From positions 1 to 64,000 of the forward strand of contig CAYUCC010000005.1 of the NCBI GenBank assembly GCA_964443225.1: 64,000 bases of DNA, written 5' to 3'. The position numbers and the translations under genes were made by a program. The stretch comes from SSC4 sp964443225. Its GTDB lineage: Bacteria > Chloroflexota > Anaerolineae > SSC4 > Amarolineaceae. A model generated the notes under the pieces. It did no database searches, was not told the DNA's origin, and was given only the letters and a program-made list of their open reading frames with translations. Positions 19,523 to 26,773 of the stretch are shown here, piece by piece. Within the stretch, counting starts at the first letter, position 1; every line of letters starts with the position of its first letter.

Positions 19523-20058
19523 ATCTCTTCCTGGACGCTGTAACGGAACCGTTTGCGCGCCTCCAGCATGGCGCGGCGCAGGATTTCATGCACCTGCTGG
19601 GGCTCGAAAACATTGTTGAGTACGGCCGCCGGCGTCGATGGGTCGGAGCTGTGAATGACGATGTCACCCACGCCGGAAATCCGTTCGGTGACGCCCTGCT
19701 CCAGGTCAAGATCCTGGATACGCACCAACTCGATGTCGTCGCGGTCTTTACTCAACAGGCCGCGGATGATGCGCACACGTTCAGTGGTGATCTGGTACCA
19801 GGTGACGAACGACAGGAATGGGCGGCCCTCCCAGAGGATTTGCTCTTCGGGAGGCGCGGTTGCCGCGATGAGTTCGGTACGCAGGGGCATGCCGGCTTCG
19901 TCCATGAATTCGTTGACTGCCACGAGCACGCCATCGGCGATGGAATCGACCAGGGTGTTGAGCTGGTCCTGGGGGATGCTGGATAACGAGACGCCGCTCT
20001 GGGCGATCGACTGCCAGATGCGGGCAGTGACGTTGGATTTTGTCTGGGCAAGGGTCAT
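19519..20058 (-). CDS. bacterial PH-domain (YdbS/DUF304-like) protein
   Basis: 179 residues. An N-terminal helical part (1-65) is followed by a bacterial pleckstrin-homology-like domain (about 70-160: 'EEQILWEGRPFLSFVTWYQITTERVRIIRGLLSKD', then 'IELVRIQDLDLEQGV' and 'GDIVIHSSD') and a C-terminal helix. There is no membrane segment, unlike many YdbS proteins. AAAGGAG lies 9 nt before the ATG, and a promoter is at 20089-20116. It is the first gene of the operon that contains lspA. Function unknown; PH-like domains bind lipids or partner proteins at membranes. Confidence 0.8.
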   Translation of the reverse strand: MTLAQTKSNVTARIWQSIAQSGVSLSSIPQDQLNTLVDSIADGVLVAVNEFMDEAGMPLRTELIAATAPPEEQILWEGRPFLSFVTWYQITTERVRIIRGLLSKDRDDIELVRIQDLDLEQGVTERISGVGDIVIHSSDPSTPAAVLNNVFEPQQVHEILRRAMLEARKRFRYSVQEEM

Positions 20059-20088
20059 GTTGAAACTCCTTTGGTATGCTGGACGCGT

Positions 20089-20116
20089 ATTGTACCATCA
20101 GGTTTGGATGTGGCAA
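20089..20116 (-). promoter_or_regulatory. promoter of the PH-HAD-lspA operon
   Basis: Minus strand: TTGCCA (20116-20111), 16-bp spacer, TACAAT (20094-20089). The 5' leader would be about 24 nt. The repeat cluster starts directly upstream of the -35. Confidence 0.65.
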
Positions 20117-20117
20117 A

Positions 20118-20400
20118 GTGGGGGAGTAGGGAGTGGGGATTACTGTCAACGGATTCGGGGAACGGATTGAACGGATTGGAACGGATTGGAGCGGATTGGA
20201 ACGGATTACTGTCAACGCGGGTGAGACACGGTCCCCTCCCCGGGGAGCGGATTGAACGGATGGCTGTCAACGCGGGTGGGACCGTGTCCCACCCGCGGGG
20301 AACGGATTGAACGGATGGGGAATGGATTGGAGCGGATTGGAGCGGATTGCTGTCAACGCGGGTGGGACACGGTCCCACCCGCGGGGAGCGGATTTGGGTG
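20118..20400 (+). repeat. repeat cluster: palindromic units plus GGATTGAACGGATTGG words (left copy)
   Basis: It starts with GGGGAGTAGGGAGTGGGGATT. Short direct words such as GAACGGATTG and GGAGCGGATTG follow, with at least three units beginning CTGTCAACGCGGGTG (about 20209, 20264, 20350). The last unit contains a near-perfect palindrome, CGCGGGTGGGAC...GTCCCACCCGCG (20356-20382), with a 3-nt centre. The cluster fills the divergent region between the PH-domain and dehydrogenase genes, outside their promoters. An inverted copy of the same vocabulary lies at 21470-21681. Confidence 0.9.
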
Positions 20401-20431
20401 GAGGGGTGAGTCAAGGTGGAGGGCTTGGCGG

Positions 20432-20462
20432 TTGGTCAGATGGGATATCTGTGGGATATAAT
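20432..20462 (+). promoter_or_regulatory. promoter of the short-chain dehydrogenase gene
   Basis: TTGGTC (20432-20437), 19-bp spacer, TATAAT (20457-20462). The expected start near 20469 leaves about 26 nt before the ATG at 20495. That favours this start over the ATG at 20477, which would have only about 8 nt of leader. Confidence 0.55.
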
Positions 20463-20494
20463 GGAGCTATTCTGACATGTGGAGCAGAGGGACA

Positions 20495-21265
20495 ATGTAT
20501 TCACTCAATGGTAAGATTGTTTTGATCACTGGTGCCAGCAGTGGGATTGGGGAAGCTTGTGCGCGGGCGTTTGCGGCACAGGAGGCTCGGCTGATTCTGG
20601 CGGCACGGCGGGTGGAGCGGCTGGAGAAGCTGCGGTCTGTGTTGTTCATGCGGTATGGTGCCATGGTGCACACGCTTACGCTGGATGTCCGTGACCAGGC
20701 GGCGGTTGCTGAGGCGATTAGCGGGCTGCCCGCTGAGTGGGGCGCGATCGAAGTGCTGGTCAACAATGCCGGTTTGAGTCGCGGGCTCGATAAGCTGCAC
20801 GAAGGATCGTTGGCCGATTGGGAAGAGATGATCGATACCAATCTGAAGGGTCTGTTGTACGTGACCCGGGCCGTGCTGCCGGGGATGGTGCAGCGTCGCC
20901 GCGGCCACGTCATCAACATTGGATCGATCGCTGGCCACCAGGCCTACCCAGGCGGCAACGTCTACTGCGCAACCAAGTTTGCCGTCAATGGTCTCACCCA
21001 AGGCCTGCGCATCGACACCCTGGGCACCGGTGTCCGCGTGAGCACCGTCGATCCTGGCATGGTCGAAACCGAGTTCAGCGTAGTGCGCTACCACGGCGAC
21101 GAAACACGCGCCGCCAAAACCTACACCGGCGTCACGCCGCTCACCGGGGCCGATGTCGCCGAAGCGGTCATCTTTTGTGCCACGCGACCAGCGCACGTGA
21201 ACATCAATGAAGTCATCATCATGCCCACGGACCAGGCCACAGTGACACACGTCCACCGCCGGTGA
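20495..21265 (+). CDS. short-chain dehydrogenase/reductase (YdfG-like)
   Basis: 256 residues, cytoplasmic Rossmann oxidoreductase. NADP/NAD-binding 'TGASSGIG' (12-19), 'NNAG' (90-93), and the catalytic Ser144, Tyr157 and Lys161 ('INIGSIAG', 'YCATK') are all present. The C-terminal 'DVAEAVIFCATRPAHVNINEVIIMPTDQ' resembles YdfG-type serine/3-hydroxy-acid dehydrogenases. GAGGGA precedes the ATG; an upstream ATG (20477) would add six residues. The gene stands alone between two inverted repeat clusters. By hand count its first half has more G than C on the coding strand (about 161 vs 100 over 20521-20940) and its second half more C than G (about 81 vs 108 over 20941-21240), an abrupt skew change. 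Substrate unknown. Confidence 0.9.
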   Translation: MYSLNGKIVLITGASSGIGEACARAFAAQEARLILAARRVERLEKLRSVLFMRYGAMVHTLTLDVRDQAAVAEAISGLPAEWGAIEVLVNNAGLSRGLDKLHEGSLADWEEMIDTNLKGLLYVTRAVLPGMVQRRRGHVINIGSIAGHQAYPGGNVYCATKFAVNGLTQGLRIDTLGTGVRVSTVDPGMVETEFSVVRYHGDETRAAKTYTGVTPLTGADVAEAVIFCATRPAHVNINEVIIMPTDQATVTHVHRR

Positions 21266-21350
21266 CACGCGGAATTCAGGACGACCTCCGACTTTCGCGG
21301 CCCTGCCCTGTCAGCCCGACTGGGACCCGCGGCAAGCTCACCCTGTTGTC

Positions 21351-21382
21351 TTGCAGGTCGCAGTTGGAACTGCGACCTGCAA
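21351..21382. repeat. perfect 15-bp palindrome downstream of the dehydrogenase
   Basis: Arms 21351-21365 and 21368-21382 are perfectly complementary with a 2-bp centre (core GGTCGCAGTT). No T tract follows on either strand, so it is not a standard terminator. It lies 86 bp after the dehydrogenase stop. Confidence 0.85.
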
Positions 21383-21469
21383 CCTATTCCACTTAATTGC
21401 CCTCAGGCGCCTATCGAGGCGGGTATCAGGTTATTCGGATAGGCTCCTACTGACTCCCGCCACCCTCGG
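21383..21469. other. unassigned spacer between palindrome and right repeat cluster
   Basis: No start codon with ribosome-binding site, promoter or hairpin that I can support. Together with 21266-21350 it is the only unstructured part of this 416-bp gap. Confidence 0.5.
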
Positions 21470-21681
21470 CAGCTCCCAATCCGTTCCAATCCGCTCCCAA
21501 TCCGTTCAATCCGTTCCCAATCCGTTCAATCCGCTCTCCGAATCCGTTGACAGTAATCCGCTCCCAATCCGTTCCCAATCCGTTCAATCCGTTCCCCGGG
21601 GATGGGACCGTGTCCCACCCGCGTTGACAGTAATCCGTTCCCCCCCCTACTCCGTACTCCCTACTCCGTACTCCCTCCCCC
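21470..21681 (-). repeat. repeat cluster, inverted copy (right copy)
   Basis: On the plus strand this reads CCAATCCGTTCAATCCG words, two TTGACAGTAATCCG junctions (about 21547, 21624), one CCCGGGGATGGGACCGTGTC-type unit (21596-21623), and a terminal CTACTCCGTACTCCCTACTCC block. It is the inverse of the left cluster (20118-20400), including the outer GGAGTAGGGAGT block. On the minus strand it begins directly after the TAG stop (21682-21684) of the LVIVD gene. Confidence 0.9.
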
Positions 21682-23742
21682 CTAACGCAACAGCATCGGA
21701 AAATACCGGCGCACCGGTGCCGGCGTTGGGGTCGGCGTGGGTGTGGGTGTTGCCGTCGGTGTGGATGTGAGTGTGGCGGTTGGTGTGGATGTGAGTGTGG
21801 CGGTTGGTGTGGATGTGAGTGTGGCGGTGGCCGTGGGCGTCGGTGTGGATGTGGGCGTCGGCGTCGCCGTCGGCGTGGGCGGTGGATCCGATGTCAGGCT
21901 CCACACCGCCAGCCCGCCAAAATCGTCGGCGACGATCACCTGCTCTCCCAGATTGGCCAGGCCACGCACCAGGCCCGGTGTGTCGAACGCCGCTGCGCGC
22001 ACCGGCTGACCCGGGTTGGACACATCGGCAATCACCACACCGCCATAGCCATCGGCGATGCTGGCAGCCGGCCCATCGACGGCGAGCGCGGCGGCGTTGA
22101 CGGTGGGCAGCGTCCCCCGCAGCACAGGTGCGGCCGGGTTCGTCACGTCCACGACCAGCAGACCGTCCTCCGCATCGGCCACATAGGCCATATGGCCCTG
22201 CACCGCCACGTCCACGCCCCAACCCGGCAGGAGGGTCGTGCTGCGCAGGGTTGGCAGAGCGGGATGGGTGATGTCCAGCACCAGCAGCGTTTTGCCCGCC
22301 GCCACGTACGCCAGGCTGCCCGCGACGTCGATGCCGGCGGCGGTCTCGTTGGCATAGGTGGCACGGCGGATGGGTGCCTGCGGGTTGGTGACATCGACGA
22401 AGTGGATACCTCCCCACTGTGCAGCCACCACCGCCAGGTTACCCGTCAGCGCCACGCGGCGCGCCAGGCCGGGCAGTGCGAGCGAACCGCGCAGCACCGG
22501 TGCTGTGGCCTGGCTCACGTCAACGACGTGCAGCCCCGTGGGACCCACGGCGATCACGCGGCCCGCATCGTGCACCAGGTCCAGGAGCGGGCCGGTAGAC
22601 GCCAGCGTAGCCAGGCGACGGGGCTTGGTGAGATCGGCCACGTCCATAACACCAAGGCCATCGGTGCGGCTGGCAACATAAACCAGCGTATCCGCAAGCG
22701 CAATGGCTTGTGCAGCCCCGGCAAACGGGTAGGCACTGCGGTACAGAAGTGCGGACGGCTCGGTACTCTCGAAGAGGTGCAGCTGGCGACGGTCCGTGGC
22801 ATAGACCCGGTTGGCCGCCGCCGCCACGTTGACCGCTACCGTGCGCGAGGATGCCACCACGACAGGAAACGCGGGCGTGGATACGTCCACCGCCAGCACG
22901 CGGTCTCCATCGGCCAGGTAGGCGGTGGTTCCCCATACGCTGACGGCGCGCGCCAGGCCCGGGGTATCGACGTGTCCCAGGCGCTGGGGTGCGGCCGGGT
23001 TGCTGACGTCGAACGTACGCAAACCCTGGCTGTGATAAGCCAGGTAGGCTGTCGTCCCAACCACCTGAACATCGACGGCCACACCCGCCGCTTTGACCGA
23101 ACCGCGCAGCACGGGATGGGCCGGGTCAGTGATATCGACCACGAGCAACCCGCTGCTGTCGTCCGCCACGTAGACGAGCCCGCCGCTGACATCGACCGCG
23201 TGAGGGCCCCCACGCGTCGGGTAGTATCCCACTTGCGTTGGCAGATCAGGGTTACGCACGTCCACCAGGACCAGACCAGCGCCAAAATCGGCGATCACGG
23301 CGAGTCCGTTGGCCACGCGCACCCCCCTGGCAAAGCCGGACGTATCGAGGCTGGCGCGCAGGTGTGGTCGCTGCGGGTCGGCCACGTCGAGAATCTGCAG
23401 GCCACCAGCGCCGGTGACCACGTAGGCCAGACCGTCGCTGACGTGGACATCCTGTACGGCATAGGGCAGCAGCGGGCTCTGACCTAACCAACGGGGTGCG
23501 TAGACGTTGCCGACGTCGACGATCACCAGGCGCGGGCCGATGCCCACGTACGCCGTGGTGCCAATCACGGTGATGGCCGGGCTGCCGCTGCCGCCGGCCT
23601 GCCCGATGAGGGTGGGCGTGGCCGCGGGTGCCGGCGCGTCGGCGCGCGTGATGAGATGGCCGGGCAGCACCAGACCGAGTGCCATGATGCCCACGGCCAA
23701 CAGGGTGCTCGTACGTGCGCGTTGGCGACCAGAACGATTCAC
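21682..23742 (-). CDS. secreted LVIVD-repeat beta-propeller protein
   Basis: 686 residues. Signal peptide at about 12-36. At least twelve LVIVD-type repeats of about 43 residues follow (pattern 'GLAYVADG..GLLVVDVTNPAAPVLRG'), spanning about 45-640 and enough for two propellers. A Thr-Pro linker follows (about 640-677), then the C-terminal tail 'VRRYFPMLLR'. The GTG start at 23742 is preceded by CGGAGAG at 7 nt. Such proteins are extracellular and probably bind surfaces or ligands; no catalytic site is seen. Transcribed divergently from the TIM-barrel protein gene with only about 87 bp between. The stop TAG is followed at once by GGGGGGAGGG of the repeat cluster. Confidence 0.87.
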   Translation of the reverse strand: MNRSGRQRARTSTLLAVGIMALGLVLPGHLITRADAPAPAATPTLIGQAGGSGSPAITVIGTTAYVGIGPRLVIVDVGNVYAPRWLGQSPLLPYAVQDVHVSDGLAYVVTGAGGLQILDVADPQRPHLRASLDTSGFARGVRVANGLAVIADFGAGLVLVDVRNPDLPTQVGYYPTRGGPHAVDVSGGLVYVADDSSGLLVVDITDPAHPVLRGSVKAAGVAVDVQVVGTTAYLAYHSQGLRTFDVSNPAAPQRLGHVDTPGLARAVSVWGTTAYLADGDRVLAVDVSTPAFPVVVASSRTVAVNVAAAANRVYATDRRQLHLFESTEPSALLYRSAYPFAGAAQAIALADTLVYVASRTDGLGVMDVADLTKPRRLATLASTGPLLDLVHDAGRVIAVGPTGLHVVDVSQATAPVLRGSLALPGLARRVALTGNLAVVAAQWGGIHFVDVTNPQAPIRRATYANETAAGIDVAGSLAYVAAGKTLLVLDITHPALPTLRSTTLLPGWGVDVAVQGHMAYVADAEDGLLVVDVTNPAAPVLRGTLPTVNAAALAVDGPAASIADGYGGVVIADVSNPGQPVRAAAFDTPGLVRGLANLGEQVIVADDFGGLAVWSLTSDPPPTPTATPTPTSTPTPTATATLTSTPTATLTSTPTATLTSTPTATPTPTPTPTPAPVRRYFPMLLR

Positions 23743-23829
23743 AGGCAGACTCTCCGTGTTGTGCAGAAATTATCCGCAAATGAGAGCGACTTCACCGCGG
23801 GATGACCCCATGTGTGGTATAAGAACCGC

Positions 23830-25746
23830 ATGAAAAACCTTCGTTTGCTGTGGCTGATTCCGGTTCTGGCCGCCGGATTGCTGCTCGCGGTTTTTGCCGC
23901 GGCCCTGGGCGTGCCGGGCGTCGGATCACCCGAAACCACGCCCGCGGCACCCCAGCGGATCGTCCTGCCGCCCGGTGGCACGATGTTGGTCGACCGCGAC
24001 AACTTCAATGGCGCCGACCGTGGCATCCCCGGTGTGGAGTTGGCGAGCCACCTCGACATTCCGTGGGCGGCTATCAACCCGCAAAACTGTACGTCCGATC
24101 CCCTGGGCTGCACCGACTTCAGCGTGATCGAAGATCGCCTGAACCAGCTGAGCACGCAGGCGGTGACCCTGGTGGACGGGGGGCAGGTTGCTCCACGTCC
24201 GGTCTGGTTGACGCTGCCGATGTTTTGGGCACAGGGTCCCGAAGTGGACAACGTGCGCTACTGCCACAACTTCGTGCCCAACTGGCTGGGTGGTGCCGAT
24301 GGTGTGGCCCCCAACTACTCGGTCCTGGTGACGCGCACGGTCAACGGCCAGGCAATCACCCACACCGAAGCGGTACCGCGCCTCGACAGCCCTGCCTTCC
24401 AAAACGCCTACGCCACCCTGATCCAGCGGCTGGGGGAGGCGTATGGTAACGATCCCCGCGTGGCCGGCCTGTTCATGGCGAGCGGTTACGACAACGAAAC
24501 CAACCTGGCGTCGCGCTGGTGCGGCGTATCGCTCGATCTCATCAGCAACTGCAGCAATCCCAACGCACCGACCTGCCTGATCAGCGCATACAGCGGTGGT
24601 GAGTACGATCGATTCGTGCGCAGCACGATCGACGCGTTTCACCAGGCCTTTCCTCGTAAGCCGGTCTACCTGCTGATGGCGCCCGCACCCGATGATTGGA
24701 TGCGCTGCAACTGGGTGTACGGCGTGCCGGGACAGTTCACCGGCATCCGCCAGTACAGCAATCGACACATCGGCCTCGGCTACAACGGCATGCGCTACGA
24801 CGTGCCCAGCTTCATCCGGCTGCCACCACCGCAGCCGCCGCCCGCACGCGCCGCCTGCGGTGCATTCCAGCTCATGCTCGACAACCGCGGTATCCTGCCG
24901 ATCAAACTCGAACCGTCGCAGAGCTGGTGGGGTGTGGCGCGTCACCAAATCGAGTACTGGAGCTGGCTCCTGGGCATTGGCCCCTTCTGGCCCGATTTGA
25001 TCGACACACAACCTTCCTGGTTCTGTGTCGAAACGGCGGCCGAAGGGTCCTGTCTCGCCACACCCCCCGCCACCGCCCCGTCCAGCGAGCTGCGCATCTT
25101 CAACACGGGATACGGTTTCCCGTTCATCGAGACGCCGCGCAGCGGGGACCAGGGGGATTTCGCCGATTGGATCGAGCGGCAGCTGGGCAACAATGCCAGC
25201 AATGCACGCGATTTGTGGACCGCATTCCACCGCACCGAGTTCCCTCACACCGGCACCTACTGCCGCGGCTACTGTGAAGGCTTCGACGCCAACTTCGACC
25301 ATTTCCTGGCGGTCGTCGACGGCGAGTACACCGTACGCTGTGGCAACAGCGAGCTGCCGTGTTACGACCCCAATCCACTGCCAGCGGCTGAGACCCACAT
25401 CTATTCACGCTTTGCCGGCCGCATGGATGGACCCACGCTGACTTTTGCAATCAGTGATACGCTCAGCTATTACGGGCGCACGATGGACAATGTGACGATT
25501 CGCATCGCTTACGTCAATGATAACGAAGCGGACTTCACCGTGACCGTGCCGACGGCGACGGGCAGCACGACCCTGACCGTGGACCGCACAGCGGCTGGTG
25601 GCTGGGCGTGGTACGAAACCACACAAACCATGCGGCTGGCCAATGTGCTCGCCGGCGGCGTGCTGCGCATCGACTACACGGGCCCCCAACCGCGCCCGAC
25701 GCTGCACATGGTCTGGATCGACACCAACGATGCGGAGGGCCAATAG
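23830..25746 (+). CDS. secreted glycoside-hydrolase-like (TIM-barrel, GH42/DUF4832-like) protein
   Basis: 638 residues with a classic signal peptide (1-25). The middle (about 40-450) looks like a TIM barrel of the beta-galactosidase/DUF4832 type: the early 'VIEDRLNQL', a strand ending 'LFMASGYDNETN' where Glu could be an acid/base, and 'KLEPSQSWWGVARHQIEYWSW'. The C-terminal part (about 510-638) is beta-rich ('FAGRMDGPTLTFAISDTLSYYG', 'ITVTVPTATG'-like), resembling a carbohydrate-binding module. Many Cys residues suggest disulfides. The ATG at 23830 is preferred; a GTG six codons upstream is possible. A TATAAG 7 bp before the ATG could be a -10, which would make the message leaderless. It shares layout with the gene at 28069-30786. 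Substrate unknown. Confidence 0.65.
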   Translation: MKNLRLLWLIPVLAAGLLLAVFAAALGVPGVGSPETTPAAPQRIVLPPGGTMLVDRDNFNGADRGIPGVELASHLDIPWAAINPQNCTSDPLGCTDFSVIEDRLNQLSTQAVTLVDGGQVAPRPVWLTLPMFWAQGPEVDNVRYCHNFVPNWLGGADGVAPNYSVLVTRTVNGQAITHTEAVPRLDSPAFQNAYATLIQRLGEAYGNDPRVAGLFMASGYDNETNLASRWCGVSLDLISNCSNPNAPTCLISAYSGGEYDRFVRSTIDAFHQAFPRKPVYLLMAPAPDDWMRCNWVYGVPGQFTGIRQYSNRHIGLGYNGMRYDVPSFIRLPPPQPPPARAACGAFQLMLDNRGILPIKLEPSQSWWGVARHQIEYWSWLLGIGPFWPDLIDTQPSWFCVETAAEGSCLATPPATAPSSELRIFNTGYGFPFIETPRSGDQGDFADWIERQLGNNASNARDLWTAFHRTEFPHTGTYCRGYCEGFDANFDHFLAVVDGEYTVRCGNSELPCYDPNPLPAAETHIYSRFAGRMDGPTLTFAISDTLSYYGRTMDNVTIRIAYVNDNEADFTVTVPTATGSTTLTVDRTAAGGWAWYETTQTMRLANVLAGGVLRIDYTGPQPRPTLHMVWIDTNDAEGQ

Positions 25747-25790
25747 AGAGTCATCCTCCGAAGTCATTCCCTTACAGGCTCTGCGAGTCA

Positions 25791-25831
25791 CAAAAAAAGG
25801 GGCGTATCAGCCTCGCGCTGCCTACACCCCT
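25791..25831 (-). terminator. terminator of the sugar-transferase operon
   Basis: On the minus strand: 9-bp stem (25831-25823 with 25806-25798; AGGGGTGTA/TACGCCCCT, one G-T pair), followed by seven T (25797-25791). Confidence 0.75.
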
Positions 25832-25855
25832 CGTTGACCACCCACACCTCACGTC

Positions 25856-25919
25856 CTCACTCCCACGACCCCAACCCCAACCCCCAACCCCTAATCCCCA
25901 CCCCCTAATCCCATACGAC
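25856..25919 (-). repeat. G-rich array (minus strand) after the sugar-transferase gene
   Basis: The minus strand reads GGGATTAGGGGGTGGGGATT, then AGGGGTTGGGGGTTGGGG. It begins about 9 nt after the TAG stop (25925-25923) and lies between that stop and the terminator hairpin, so it is transcribed as 3' untranslated RNA. Confidence 0.85.
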
Positions 25920-25922
25920 GCG

Positions 25923-26681
25923 CTATCCCGCATCCCGCATCAACAATACCACCGGGATCGTCTGCCACAGGATGATCAGATCGAACCAGAACGATCGCTG
26001 TTCGATGTACTCAATATCGTACGCCACCCCTTTGTCGAAAGGCAGGCTGCTGCGTCCGTTGATCTGCGCCAGGCTGGTCAACCCAGGTGGCACGTCAAGA
26101 CGGCGCATGTGCCAGTCCTTGTAGTAGGCAAGTTCATACGGCATCGGTGGACGGGGTCCCACAAAGGACATATCGCCTTTGAGGATGTTGAACAGCTGCG
26201 GCAGTTCATCCAGGCTGGTACGCCGCAGCCAGCGACCGACGGGGGTAACGCCCTGGCGAATCACAGTCGGTTTGAAGATGTGATTGCCGTTGCCGTCGTG
26301 TACGCCGTTCTGGTCGTTTCCATTCAGGTAGTCCTTGACGAACTCACGGTGGGCGGCCAGATGGTCCACGCCGGCGTACATCGAGCGGAACTTGAAGAAC
26401 GAAAAGGGTTTGCCGTAGCGCCCTGCGCGCGGGCTGACGAAGATCACGGGACCCGGGGAATCGAGTTTGATGGCGATAGCAAGCGCCAACAGAATGGGAG
26501 ACAGCAGAACGACCAGGATCAGCGCGCACACCAGGTCGAAGAGCCGCTTGGCGATTTCGTAGAACCGCCGTTGGCTGTGCGCGTACCGACGATGGGCGGT
26601 GTGCTCTTCTGCGACGATCTCCTGCCGCCGAAACCAGGCACTGTCTTGGCTGCTGTTTCTACGGATTCCTCCCTCGATCAT
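25923..26681 (-). CDS. undecaprenyl-phosphate sugar phosphotransferase (bacterial sugar transferase family)
   Basis: 252 residues. It belongs to the monotopic phosphoglycosyl transferases (WcaJ/PglC type), which start glycan synthesis by moving a sugar-1-phosphate to undecaprenyl phosphate. Family signatures: 'KRLFDLVCAL' before the re-entrant helix (about 44-68), 'SPGPVIFVSPRAGRYGKPF' with 'FKFRSM', 'RRTSLDELPQLFNILKGDMS', 'VGPRPP', and C-terminal 'PGLTSLAQINGRSS'. The start at 26681 has AGGAGGAGG just upstream; a longer frame to 26792 overlaps the previous gene and lacks this. It is the short form without the N-terminal membrane region. Last gene of the 30.8-25.9 kb operon and the probable initiating enzyme for the glycan locus to its right. 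Confidence 0.93.
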   Translation of the reverse strand: MIEGGIRRNSSQDSAWFRRQEIVAEEHTAHRRYAHSQRRFYEIAKRLFDLVCALILVVLLSPILLALAIAIKLDSPGPVIFVSPRAGRYGKPFSFFKFRSMYAGVDHLAAHREFVKDYLNGNDQNGVHDGNGNHIFKPTVIRQGVTPVGRWLRRTSLDELPQLFNILKGDMSFVGPRPPMPYELAYYKDWHMRRLDVPPGLTSLAQINGRSSLPFDKGVAYDIEYIEQRSFWFDLIILWQTIPVVLLMRDAG

Positions 26682-26773
26682 AAGCCCCTCCTCCTGTACC
26701 AGATTCAAACTGAAGTGGTGGTCATGGTCGAAGCTGAATGGTACGGGTTCAGTCAGACCATGGAACTCACCTG

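Noticed and set aside
20118..20400. CRISPR array
   Set aside because: Repeat words are irregular in length and spacing with no unique spacers, and no cas genes are present.
20118..21681. Complete insertion sequence
   Set aside because: No transposase is encoded; the only gene is a short-chain dehydrogenase, and no target duplication could be defined.
25747..25790. Terminator for the plus-strand TIM-barrel gene
   Set aside because: The nearby hairpin has its T tract only on the minus strand, so it serves the convergent sugar-transferase operon.
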